A stretch of 64,000 nt of DNA from Staphylotrichum longicolle (taxonomy: Eukaryota > Ascomycota > Sordariomycetes > Sordariales > Chaetomiaceae): the NCBI GenBank assembly GCA_019096155.1, contig JAHCVI010000003.1, forward strand, positions 3,720,001-3,784,000, given 5' to 3'. The notes under the pieces were generated by a model that worked only from the letters and a program-made list of their open reading frames with translations, made no database searches and was not told the DNA's origin. Of the stretch, positions 10,438-20,019 are shown one piece after another. How positions within the stretch are numbered: the stretch's first letter is position 1; every line of letters starts with the position of its first letter. Made by a program: the position numbers and the translations under genes.

Positions 10438-11715
10438 TCAAACCATGATCCGCCGCAAGCCCTCGGGCCCGCCCAGGACGCGTCTCCCCGTGACGGCACA
10501 CCGCCCCTCGCCGCTCTCCCATTTGCCCGCCCTCTCGGCCATAAACTTCTCCTGCCTCGCGTGTGTCCCGGTGAGCCACTTGTGGATGCAGGTGTAGCAG
10601 TACACGATACCGGTCTGGCAGGCCGTGGCAGTGGTGATCTCGCCCTCGCAGATGGGGCAGTGCTCCGAGTCTTCTGGCGCGGGCACCGTGTAGATGGGCA
10701 ACAGCGACGACGCGGCAATCGGCGCCTTTTCCACCGCCCGCCTCTCCTTCTCCTCCTCGTCAAGCTCCTCCTCTTCTTCCTGACTCTTCTCCGCCTCCTT
10801 GGCATGCGCCTTCTTCCCGTCGGGCAGCCCCGTGATGACGGGCGGCGGCAGGTCCAGACTCTCGGCGGCCTTCTTCGACAGCTGCTTCGCAAAGTCGGAC
10901 GCATACCACCACTCCAGAAACTTGAGCGCAAAGATACTCGTCGGCAGCACCAGCGACAGCCCGCCCAGCATCCTCGCGGCGATCGTCCTCCGCGCGCCCC
11001 GCTTGGCCACCTTCTCCTCGAGCGCCTCGATGGCGCGGTAGTCCGCGGCGCCCATCCGCCGCACCCGCGTCCCAATCAGCCACAGAAACGGACTGTGGTA
11101 CTTGGAGTTGTCAAACAGATACGCCAGGTTGAACGCCAACAACCCAAAGTAGTACGCCGCGTTCACGCTCGGGTACACGTTCCGCAGGAACCAGCGCGCC
11201 CAGAAGGCCACCTTCTCCCGCCACCCGGCCCCGGCCGCCGGCCGCTGGTTGTACGCGGCGCCCAGCAGCGCGCGCGGGGCGTCCACCTCGAAGGCCTCGT
11301 CCAGCTTGCGCTTCAGGTACGGCACGCCGACGATGACGGCCAGGTTCCGCCAGACATCGGCGCTGGTGAGCTTGAGGGCGTCGCGCACGGCGCCCGGGGC
11401 GGCGGCGGCGGCGCGCGGGATCTCGGCGGCGAGGGCCTTCTCGCGCTTGAGGCCGTAGAAGTGCTCGGTGAAGGAACCCCCGCGGGTGCGCAGGTAGTGG
11501 CGCTCGACGACGAGGGCGGCGAGGGCGTAGAGCTCGTCGAACGAGTTGAGCACGCGCAGCAGGTGGCGCGGGTAGCGGTGGGTCAGGACGGTGAGGAGGT
11601 AGCGCAGGGTCGGGGGCAGGAGGGACGAGAGCTGCTGTTCGGAGAGGAGCTCGAAGAGGGAGGGCTTGTGCTCGTCGAAGGTCGAGCCCGCTTGGAGGGC
11701 CGTCATGACCTCCAT
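10438..11715 (-). CDS. PEX12: Peroxin-12, RING-finger peroxisomal import ubiquitin ligase subunit
   Basis: A single exon of 425 residues. The N-terminal Pex2/Pex12 domain (about 15-300) carries the typical start ([20 protein letters not shown]), the [19 protein letters not shown] block and membrane helices. An acidic/charged linker leads to a C-terminal RING at about 353-385 with CPIC and CYTCIHKW. Pex12 RINGs are known to be degenerate and bind one zinc. Pex12 works with Pex2 and Pex10 in the peroxisomal membrane to ubiquitinate the receptor Pex5 for recycling. The open frame continues 69 codons upstream to 11922, but family similarity starts at the ATG at 11715, and the preceding sequence is promoter-like. 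The gene is divergent from an acyl-CoA thioesterase. Confidence 0.93.
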   Translation of the reverse strand: MEVMTALQAGSTFDEHKPSLFELLSEQQLSSLLPPTLRYLLTVLTHRYPRHLLRVLNSFDELYALAALVVERHYLRTRGGSFTEHFYGLKREKALAAEIPRAAAAAPGAVRDALKLTSADVWRNLAVIVGVPYLKRKLDEAFEVDAPRALLGAAYNQRPAAGAGWREKVAFWARWFLRNVYPSVNAAYYFGLLAFNLAYLFDNSKYHSPFLWLIGTRVRRMGAADYRAIEALEEKVAKRGARRTIAARMLGGLSLVLPTSIFALKFLEWWYASDFAKQLSKKAAESLDLPPPVITGLPDGKKAHAKEAEKSQEEEEELDEEEKERRAVEKAPIAASSLLPIYTVPAPEDSEHCPICEGEITTATACQTGIVYCYTCIHKWLTGTHARQEKFMAERAGKWESGEGRCAVTGRRVLGGPEGLRRIMV

Positions 11716-11975
11716 CTTTGCGTGGATCTCTTTTGGGTAGGTTACTAGTAGGTTTGATGATTTGGGGTGATTTGGGGCGGATAAACGGGTGGCGGCGGTG
11801 GTTATCGAGACATTGGACGGGAGAAGCGGCAATGGTGTTGGGCTTTGGACATGCGCGGTGGTTCGAGAAATTTGTTGATGTTTGGGGTTGGATGAAGCAG
11901 GTGAAGATGCGACGGGCGGCATTCCGTGACATGGGTCCGGCTAATCGATACGCGAGGAACCACGGCCGGGGGTTG

Positions 11976-11987
11976 CCAATGCCGAGG
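11976..11987. promoter_or_regulatory. CCAAT box adjoining a CCGAGG (FarA/FarB-type) element
   Basis: CCAAT at 11976-11980 is followed one base later by CCGAGG (reverse CCTCGG). CCTCGG is the core bound by the fatty-acid regulators FarA/FarB in Aspergillus, found upstream of beta-oxidation and peroxin genes. It lies about 265 bp from the PEX12 start. A six-base motif arises by chance about once per 2 kb, so this is suggestive only. Confidence 0.35.
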
Positions 11988-12281
11988 CACGTTGCCCCGG
12001 AACTTGGGTCTGCAGGGGCTTGTGGTCGCGGGGTCGGCCCCACAGCGGCCCCCTTTCACCGTCCTTAAGGGAACCGTCAACGCCTGCAAGGCTCCCGTCC
12101 AAACCAAGAAGGATTCGAGGTTTGCCTTTTGATTCACGTGTGCCGCGACACAGCATTGTGATAAAGTAAGATTTCAAGATACTGCCCAGCCAGGCTTGGC
12201 CGGAATTTACCCAAAAATACAACTAACATGTCCGGCAATCATAGGCCTTAGAGTTGACGCTGGGTCAGGCCCAAGATCTCG

Positions 12282-12309
12282 GATATAAGACTCCGCCGTT
12301 TATACGGAG
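12282..12309 (+). promoter_or_regulatory. TATA box and CCG-N9-CGG dyad upstream of the thioesterase
   Basis: TATAAG at 12284-12289 sits about 125 bp before the ATG at 12412. It is followed immediately by CTCCG, nine bases, then CGGAG, an inverted CCG/CGG pair of the kind recognised by Zn2Cys6 dimers. The identity of any binder is unknown. Confidence 0.35.
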
Positions 12310-12411
12310 CCCAGCAAATACAAAGGACCCTGTATCCCACCACTTACAGCCAGCATCTCACCCTCTCTCAACCTGCATTCATCCCATCTTTCCCTCAACA
12401 CAACCACCACC

Positions 12412-13330
12412 ATGTCTCCGCCCAACAAGCCCCAAAGGCATGCAAACTCATACCTCCAGCTCACCGGCGAGGAGCGCGTGCAGGCGCTAGTTGCCGAGTT
12501 TGCACAGCAAGTCAAGGACCCAGAAGAGATGGCAAGTCTATCTTCCTCATTCTCACCCAATCCCATCTCGGTTTACATGGTAACATTACAGTACCGTCCT
12601 CAACTAACCCCAACCTTATTTTTTGTCGTTTACAGGAATGGACCAAGACTCTCTTCCCCTACTTGGCTCTGCACTCCGTCTCGTCCGCTGACGCCGCCCA
12701 CCCCTCCGTGACCTACTCGTTCACCGTGCAGCCGCAGCACTGCAACCGCCTGGGCAATCTTCGTGCGTTACCTCACTCCTACTCATCATCTCCAACCCTT
12801 TTTTTAGTATTTAACCCTCTCAACGAACTCTCCATTCTCCCAAATGTCACTTACACCGCCATGCTTTCCAACCCCTTTCATCCCCCTCCTCGCCCCTCTT
12901 CCATTGGGAACCCCCTAACCCCCAAACCCCTACCTCCCCTACTCCATCCCACACTCGATACAAAAACATACACATACAACTCCAACACAACCCCTCCACA
13001 AACCAAACCGAACGTCCCTGACCCCTAACATGATTTCCCACCGCAGACGGCGGCTGCACCGCGACCCTCTTCGACTTCTGCACCAGCACGCCCCTGGCCC
13101 TGCTCTCGCGCCCCGGGTACTGGTCCTTCCTGGGCGTGAGCCGCACCCTCAACACGACCTACCTGCGCCCCGCGCCGCTGGGCACCGAGGTGCGGATCGA
13201 GTGCGAGGTGGTGCAGATCGGCAAGCGCATGGCGACGCTGCGCGGGACCATGCGCCGCGCCAGTGACGGGACCGTGCTGGCCACGTGCGAGCACGGCAAG
13301 GTGAATACGGATCCGGCTGCCAAGGCTTGA
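12412..13330 (+). CDS. Hotdog-fold acyl-CoA thioesterase (ACOT13/Them2-like)
   Basis: Three exons (12412-12531, 12636-12762, 13047-13330) give 176 residues. The hotdog core carries [19 protein letters not shown], matching the family HGG...T..D active-site helix, followed by strands [17 protein letters not shown] and [19 protein letters not shown]. Enzymes of this type hydrolyse fatty acyl-CoA to free acid and CoA. The first intron (12532-12635) needs a GC donor (GCAAGT), which joins EEM to [10 protein letters not shown] in frame; the nearby GT at 12536 gives the wrong frame. The second intron is 284 nt and pyrimidine-rich. The C-terminus (PAAKA) is not a type 1 peroxisomal signal, so despite the PEX12 neighbour the compartment is uncertain. 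Confidence 0.88.
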
Positions 13331-13586
13331 TTGATCTGGCTTTGTTTCTCTTGTTGGTGTGGTTGGGTGGTTGGATATTTGGTGGGGGATGTCGAGGGAA
13401 ATAAACGTGGCGGTTGGATAGATGGGGATAGATCTGATGGTGATTATTGTTGTTATCGTCGTCGTCGTCTTGGCTTGTCGAGTTGGGATACCCCGAGCCT
13501 AGTAGTACAGCCTGCCTCCATTCTCAATCACAAGTAGACTCAGCCCCGACCGCTCTCTGCCTCGCAGCCACTAGCCCTGTGATCGC

Positions 13587-15868
13587 CTAAGCAGCAGTCT
13601 CGTCGTCTTCATCATCATCCTCCTCCTCGTCTGGGTCAAGCAGCCCTGCCACCTCCCCCTCGATATCCTCCACGTCAAACACATCCTCATCGTCAAAGTA
13701 ATACATGGCGTCCAGCTCGTCCTCGAGCTCGTACTCGGCCCAGTCCTCCCCAAACGGGTCCAGACCGAGCGGGAACATGTCGTCTCCCGACTCGTTGCTG
13801 TCGTCTTCCGAGGCCAGCTCCTCGTCCATATCATCGGCTACTGCAGGTGCACAAATTAGCATGCTCGAGTCGCCATGAGATAAAGGGGCAAGGCACCACC
13901 ACATACTCAGCGGAAACAGATCCTCCAGCAGCACCTGCGCCTTGTCCTCTCCGGTCGCCTCGCGGTCCGAGATCTTCCAAAACGCCGTCGGTCCGCAGGG
14001 GCCTTGCAGGCTATAGTCCCTGGACAAAACCCAACTGAAGTCAGCACAGCAACAACAGACCCTCTCACTTTCCGAATCTTTGGAAGAAAAACCCACTTGT
14101 CAAACCAATTCCCCACCACGCCCCTCGCCGACCTCCTCCCCCCGACCTGCACGCCCTCGCTCTTCCACCGCTCCTCGCCGTCAAACACCGAGTACGACGT
14201 CCACCGGACCTCCCCCTCTTTCGTCGTCCGCACCGTCCCCCGCAGGTCCGAGTCGGCATTGTCGTCCCACGTGCCGTCCAGCGCGCGCGAGAAGCCCGTA
14301 AAGTGCGTGACGGGGAAGTCCGGGTGGTCCGCGGCGCCGGGCGGCTCGACCTTGGTCACGCGCATGCGCATGAGGATGAGCCGGGTGGCCTGGCCCGCGT
14401 CCAGGGGGGCGGCGCGGACGTCGCGCGGCCGGCGGTCGGCGATGGGGAAGTTGAAGCTGACAAAGTCGTGGTAGTCGAGGAAGCTGACGATGCGCAGCCA
14501 GCTGCCGCTGACGCCGTACGGGTCCTGCGCGTCCAGCGGGTTGGGCTGCTTCTGCTTCTCCTTGTCCTTGGCGTGCTCTTTGTCTCGGGACCTGCGCCGG
14601 CAATGTCAGTCAGTCCGTTCCTTTCTTCTGCCCAGCCCAACTAGCGCTGGCGGGAGCGCGCCAGTGCGTGCAGTTCGCCTGACCCATCACCCAAGAAACG
14701 ACCACACTCAGGCCAACTCACCAAGGGATATAACTGCCCCCCCCGCACCCCGCAACGGGCTTCCCCCAAAAGTGCCAAAAGATAGGGAACCGCTCCAGCC
14801 CCTTGGACCGCACGTTCGTCCCCAGCACCACCAGTATCGCCTCGACCTTCTCCAATCCACCCTCACCCCGTCCTCCCCGCCTTCATCCTCCCCCATAAAC
14901 GGGCCCCACCCACTGCCCCTTGTGCACTCCCTCATATCATACACCTTGGCGCACGCCACGGGGTACACCCCGGCCCCCCTCCTCGCCGCCCACACCGCCC
15001 TCCGTCTCGCCTCGGGCTCCCGATCCCCCGGCGTCACGCCGTCCTCGAACCCCAGCGCCCACCCGTACAGGCAGTGCAGCTTGGCGCTCATCTGGTACTC
15101 CTCCCTGGGCCGGCGCGGGCGGCGCCAGCCGAACGCGGTGCGCGCCTTGCGCGGGCGGCGGCGGCGGCGGCCCGCCGAGGAGGCGTTGGCGTTGTCCGGG
15201 CCCGGGTCCGGGTCCGGGTCCGACTCGGAGCCCGAGTCCGAAGGGTACGCCGTCGCGAGGTAGTGGATCGTGTTCTCGAGCCCGTCGAGACCCAGGGAGC
15301 GGGCGTGTTCGTACAGGAAGGAGCGCGACAGAAAGTTGAGGCGGGCGGCGGGCTCGGAGAACAACGTGGTGAGGAGGGAGGCGTTGAGGGAGGGCGGGAA
15401 GGTCTGCGCGCGGGAGTGGCGCGTGACGGAAGATGGGGTGGCGGTAGTGGTGGTAGTGGTGAAAGCGGTTGGGGCGGGCACAGTGACGGCGTGGTTGAGC
15501 AGGCGGTTGACGGTGCGGTAGACCAAGGGGAGGTGGCCCTGGATCTCGCGGTCTCGCGAGCTGTCTTTGGGGGAGCAGAGGTGCTTGAGGGTGATGATGT
15601 CGTGGAGCTCTTGCTCAAAGTCGAGGTCCCTAGTTGGTGGCTCATCCTGGGGCGTGTCAGTTCAGCGAGTTGCAGCAACGGCGGGTTGAGCAGACTGAGA
15701 TTCACATACGAAAAGGCGCAGATAGATGGCTCGACAGAGGGCGTTGTTGCCCTTGACGAAGTTGTTCAGAGCCCGGCAGGCCAGCGGTATGCGGGCCAGG
15801 TCCTCAGGGTCGACATGGCTGAAGACGTTGTGGAGGAGCTCCGGTGGGAGATGCGTCAAGGTGGCCAT
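13587..15868 (-). CDS. F-box protein (SCF ubiquitin ligase substrate receptor candidate), one apparent missing base
   Basis: The N-terminus has a clear F-box at about residues 4-45 (THLPPELLHNVFSHVDPEDL), which in SCF ligases binds Skp1. Exons in transcription order are 15868-15710, 15646-14722, 14591-14097, 14019-13907 and 13840-13587; introns of 63, 130, 77 and 66 nt all keep phase. The C-terminal part holds a conserved block (GVSGSWLRIVSFLDYHDFVS, TWDDNADSDLRGTV) and ends in a long Asp/Glu tail. The total of 1,946 coding bases is one short of a whole number of codons. Near 14852 the frame fails, and one extra G (VDW then EKVEAILVVLGTNVRSKG) restores it, giving 648 residues. The substrate is unknown. 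A short low-complexity Arg-rich and Asp/Pro-repeat loop lies around 15140-15240. Confidence 0.85.
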
Positions 15869-16779
15869 CTTGCGCCGTGCGTGAATTGATAGTGATGCTC
15901 TCGTGCTTCGCGTATTGAACAGCGCAGATTATGATGTTCAATAAACAGTCTGGAGGGTGGTCTGGGACTCGCGACTTGTGTTTCGAGCACGTCAACCGTC
16001 AAATCCGATGGTGCTAGTGATGTGAGTAACACCGCAGCCAGCAAACGCAGATCAAAGTGAGTAAGTGGCGCAGCCAAATTCTTCCGTTTGACTTGCGGGA
16101 ACAAGGGAGATATGACCTGAGCCGCTCTCGGGTGTCGTTTGGATTTATGTGATCGACCGTTGTTGTAAGATGAAGCCGCCAAGAAACATGGAACGAACGG
16201 ACCAAAAGGTTTCTTATCTCCACATCTCCACACAAATCCCGAAGCTCTGGAAGGCGGGAGCTTGGAAGCATCGGCGGTTTGCGCAGTGGACCCCGCACGA
16301 CATTGCACCATGGATCTTACCCAACAAGCTTCAGGAAGAGGAGAGGGACACAATATGACAAGAGACACCACAAGCGAGACATGGAGCCACATATCACACA
16401 CCTCGCAGGACCATGCATCGTCAAAATCATTTGTGTATCTGAAAGTGCAGCGAAAGGGGTATAGGTAGTAGACAACAAATGGAAGAAAGCAGCAAAAACG
16501 ATTGCCGAGCAATGCCCGCTAGAAAGAAGAATGCCCCCCCCCCCCCCCCCCCCCCCAACCCCCTTCCCCTTCCCCGGCCGGCCAAATGTTGCTCCGCTCT
16601 TTCATCATGCCTCGCCGCCCAGATATGTATCTTTTTTTGTGTGAAAACTCTTCCAACCTCCCCTAACCATCCCATCATGTTTCTCATCTCTCCCAGAAAA
16701 AAGCAGATTATTAGCCCCTCCATTACAAGACCAAAAGATGTACAGCCAAAAAGCCCATCCCGTCCTCTGGCAGACCCGC
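15869..16779. other. Intergenic region with a long C tract
   Basis: About 0.9 kb between the F-box start and the 3' end of the C2H2 factor, both on the minus strand. It serves as F-box promoter and transcription-factor 3' flank. No gene is supported. Confidence 0.5.
16534..16556 (+). repeat. Homopolymer of 23 C
   Basis: An uninterrupted run of 23 cytosines followed by AACCCCCTTCCCC. On the transcribed minus strand it is G-rich, so it lies in or near the 3' untranslated region of the C2H2 factor. Its length is likely to be unreliable in sequencing. Confidence 0.9.
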
Positions 16780-19700
16780 TCAAGGAACGTTCTGCCCCGC
16801 GTTGAGGTGGATGCAGTTATTCACCAGCGTGGCCCCCTCGTGCAGCAGCTCCCAGCGCGAGTCGCCGAACGCGTCCTTGAGCACCATCAGCACGGGCGTG
16901 TTGTGGCTGATGCCCTTCATCGACTTGAGCTCCTCGGGCGACGACACGCTGCCGTATTTGACGAGGTACTCGCGCATGAGCCGCACCTTCTCCTGCTGCG
17001 TCGTCGGTATGGGAATATTGGGACTGGCGCCCTCGAGCGCAAACCCGTAGCACCACACCACGAGCGCTGCAAAGTAGAGCACCCACGGCCGGTTGAGCAG
17101 CACGTCGTCCCGCGCCGAGTACAGCTCCTCGTGCCGCCCGTAGCCCCCGTTCGACCCGGGCGTGCCCACCGTGTCAGGGAGCATGACCGACTGGAGGAAC
17201 TTCAGCGCGTAGTACGTCGCGTCGCGCGCCTTGGCCGAGGGCGCCCAAATGTCCTTCATCCGCCGCTGAGCGCTGTTCAGGTCCTGCGGTCCTATGGCCC
17301 GACCTAGCAGCCTCTTGGCCCGAGCAAAGATCTGGCAATCGACAATGTCCACGTGCATGGCCATGTGCGCCAGGTGGTGCAGCACTATGCGGCTCTCAAA
17401 CACCACGTTCGCCTCGTTGCGGTTCGCCGGGTCGTAGTTGTATGGGTCTGCCGAGACGTCGCCCCGCCTCAGCAGCGTCTTGTCGAAGTCGCTCTTCCAC
17501 GAATCGAACGCGCGCGTGAGCGTGCCCCGCCACTTATCCCGCCCGCCGAGCGCCTGCGAGACTCCGCCACCCAGAGAGTTGACCTGGAGATCTCGCTGGT
17601 TCATGTGCCAGCTCACACTAAGAAGACCGGCCATGAGGATGGTGCGCCCGAACGAGTTGGTCTGCACTTCTTGGCTGCTCAGCGTCCGCTTGAGCCCCTC
17701 GAGAAACGAGATGGCCTTGTTGCCCACCGACATGAGGTTGGACTCGATCCGTGCCACCTCCGGGCCGCTCGTTGCTTTCCACAGCTTGTCGTCGCAGGGC
17801 AACGGCAGCCGCATCTCGTGCGCGACCATGACCGTCGAATGCCCAAACATGGTGGCGTGAATCGAATCGATGACAAACGCCGCAAACGCCGCACGCCGCG
17901 TGGCCTCGTTGGTGATCCAGTGATTCCACCACTCTTCAGGAGTATGGGCGATTCCAGAGGTCGACGACTGCCGGGACCCGTTGGTCTTGTCGTCTCGGGG
18001 GTTCGGCGGCGAGTCCAAGGCTGACTTGCCGATCAGCGCCCTCCCACGACGCATAAGAGTGATAGTCGTCGCGTGGTGGATGTGGGCCCGCTCGTGCAGC
18101 TCTCTGGTCGAGTACATCTTTTCGTAGAGCTCCAGGAGCAGCAGCGTCTGGAACACCCAGAGCTTGGCTGGTGGCCTGCAGTTTGGATCCTGGAACATCT
18201 CCCACCGGAGATGCCATGCCAGGAAATTGGAGAGCTGTGCGCCGGCCTTGGTGACTTTCTGGCCGTGTGCCTTGTCCAGGCACGCGGCTCCGATCGTCAT
18301 CATGGCAATCAGCAGCAGGTTCGGCGTCTTGTCGGGCGAGAAGGTCGGCTTGTGCAGGATGGGCACCTGGTCGCTGAAGTGGACCCAGTACGACCCAATG
18401 TACGACGCCATCATCTTGCGGCTGAGCATGTGAGCGTCGTCGTTGCGATCCCCCTCGATGATCGTATCACGCTGCCGCTCAATCGGGGCATGGCCGTTCT
18501 CGTGGAACCTCTCCTTGATAAACTCAAAGATCTCGGCCGCCTTCTCCTCCGAGATGACCGACTCTGGGAGGTTCTGGTCCAGGAGGTTCGTGACAGACAT
18601 GACTTGCTGCGTTCCGGCCGACGCGGGGAAATAACCCAGTTGGTTCGGATCGTTAAAGTAGGGCATGTTGTACTGGTTCGAAAACTCCCCATAACTGGCA
18701 GCAAGGGTTAGCCTACGTCAGACGGTCAATGATAGGGGAAACTGAGGCTCACTTGAATCCCTGCATCGGAACACCGGTCATGGGTGAGCCTTCGCCGCTG
18801 TTGAACAAATATGCCACAAAGTCTTCTGGAATCGCAACATAGGGCGATTTATTGAGGAGGTTGTCACTTCCGAAGACCGGCATAGTCTGTTGCATGCTCA
18901 TCTGGTCCAGGAGCATCATCTCGCCGGCCGCCTGTGGCTGCTGGTCGTTGTACTCTGCCGACGTGGAGGCTGCATATGTTTGCTGGTCATCCCGGGCCGC
19001 GGTACCCGCAGCCGAAGCGGTAAAGTCGGACGGCGGGAGGCTAAAGGGAGGAAAGTTTTGCGGTGGGACAAAGGGCATCGCATGTGCGGACTGGGGCGTG
19101 TTATGTGACTGACTGTGATAGCCGGGTTGCGTCGAGATCGGGGACAGCACGCCATAGGGGCCCACGTTTGTGTGAATCGACGGCCGGCGCGCATCGGGGG
19201 TGGACTGTTGTGCTTGCCGGGCCATGTGCGCGTAGTTCGCATCATGATGCATGTAGTCGATACCATTCGGCGCTCCGTTCGCGTAGGTGGTCGGCGGGGT
19301 GTTGGTCATGGGCGTGTAGGGGCTTCCCATGGCGTCTTTGGGAGAGTGATACTGAATGGATAACGACCGCCCCTTGTAAGCGGTGCCTGGCCGGTTCATT
19401 TCTGGCGAGGCCGAACCGGTGGCTGGAAAGGGTGGCCTGTGGTCAGTAATGGGTGATGCTTGGCTCATCATGGAATCCTTGCGGTTCAGAGCCGAGCCCT
19501 TGGCCGTGTGTCGATCCTTGTGCCGGTTACACAGGTCCAGTCGGACAAAAGTCCTCTGACAGTCGCCAATGCCGCACTTGTAAACCTGCTTAGGGTTGTG
19601 GTTCAGCTGATGGCGATACCTGGCACAGTGTTAGCAGTCTCGGTGTCGGACGGTTGCTCGCAGGGAGACACGTACAGATGTTCTGCTCGAGAGTAACTCT

Positions 19701-20019
19701 TGCCGCAGCCCTTTTCGGGGCACTCGAACTTCTTGTCGAGGCCTTTGCGGCTCCGCCTCCGCTTGCGTGCGGGGCCGTCCGAGTTTGACGAGTTTCCCCC
19801 ATCCCCTCCGCCGTCTCCGTCGTCGCCATCGTCCAAATCAAGCCCGTCGACGTCCTTGTCGTCAGATCCGCTGCGCGGGCGGCTGCGATCGTGCTCGGGC
19901 TCCGGCTTGACATTGTCCGGGGACGGCGTCTCCGCGAGCGGCGACATGGCTTGGGCTGACCGAGAGGCAGGCCGCGGGGCTCTGATTTCACTTGGGTGGG
20001 AGGTGAGAACCGAAGCCAT
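16780..20019 (-). CDS. C2H2 zinc-finger / Fungal_trans transcription factor
   Basis: Three exons (20019-19676, 19619-18753, 18694-16780) encode 1,041 residues; the introns of 56 and 58 nt have good donors (GTACGT, GTGAGC). After an acidic Ser/Asp/Gly region and a basic KRRRSRK patch come two C2H2 fingers. The first uses C100, C105, H118 and H122; the second C130, C135, H148 and H152. A Pro/Gln/Ser-rich linker follows, then a Fungal_trans-type regulatory domain (about 460-720; for example WVHFSDQVPILHKPTFSPD). Tandem C2H2 plus Fungal_trans is an architecture known mainly from Pezizomycotina regulators of metabolism and development. The target genes cannot be told from sequence. The very long upstream region (5.3 kb) suggests complex control. 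Confidence 0.9.

Larger units (their letters stand above)
11716..12411. other. Divergent promoter shared by PEX12 and the acyl-CoA thioesterase
   Basis: A 696-bp region between two start codons facing away from each other. It holds a CCAAT box (11976-11980) next to CCGAGG (11982-11987), a TATAAG (12284-12289) on the thioesterase side and an imperfect dyad CTCCG-N9-CGGAG (12291-12309). No other gene is seen. Confidence 0.6.

Noticed and set aside
10399..11748. 449-codon frame antisense to PEX12
   Set aside because: It lies opposite the conserved PEX12 RING and membrane domains, and its composition mirrors them.
12532..12635. GT donor at 12536 for the thioesterase intron
   Set aside because: It puts the next exon out of frame and destroys the conserved [10 protein letters not shown] start, so the GC donor was preferred.
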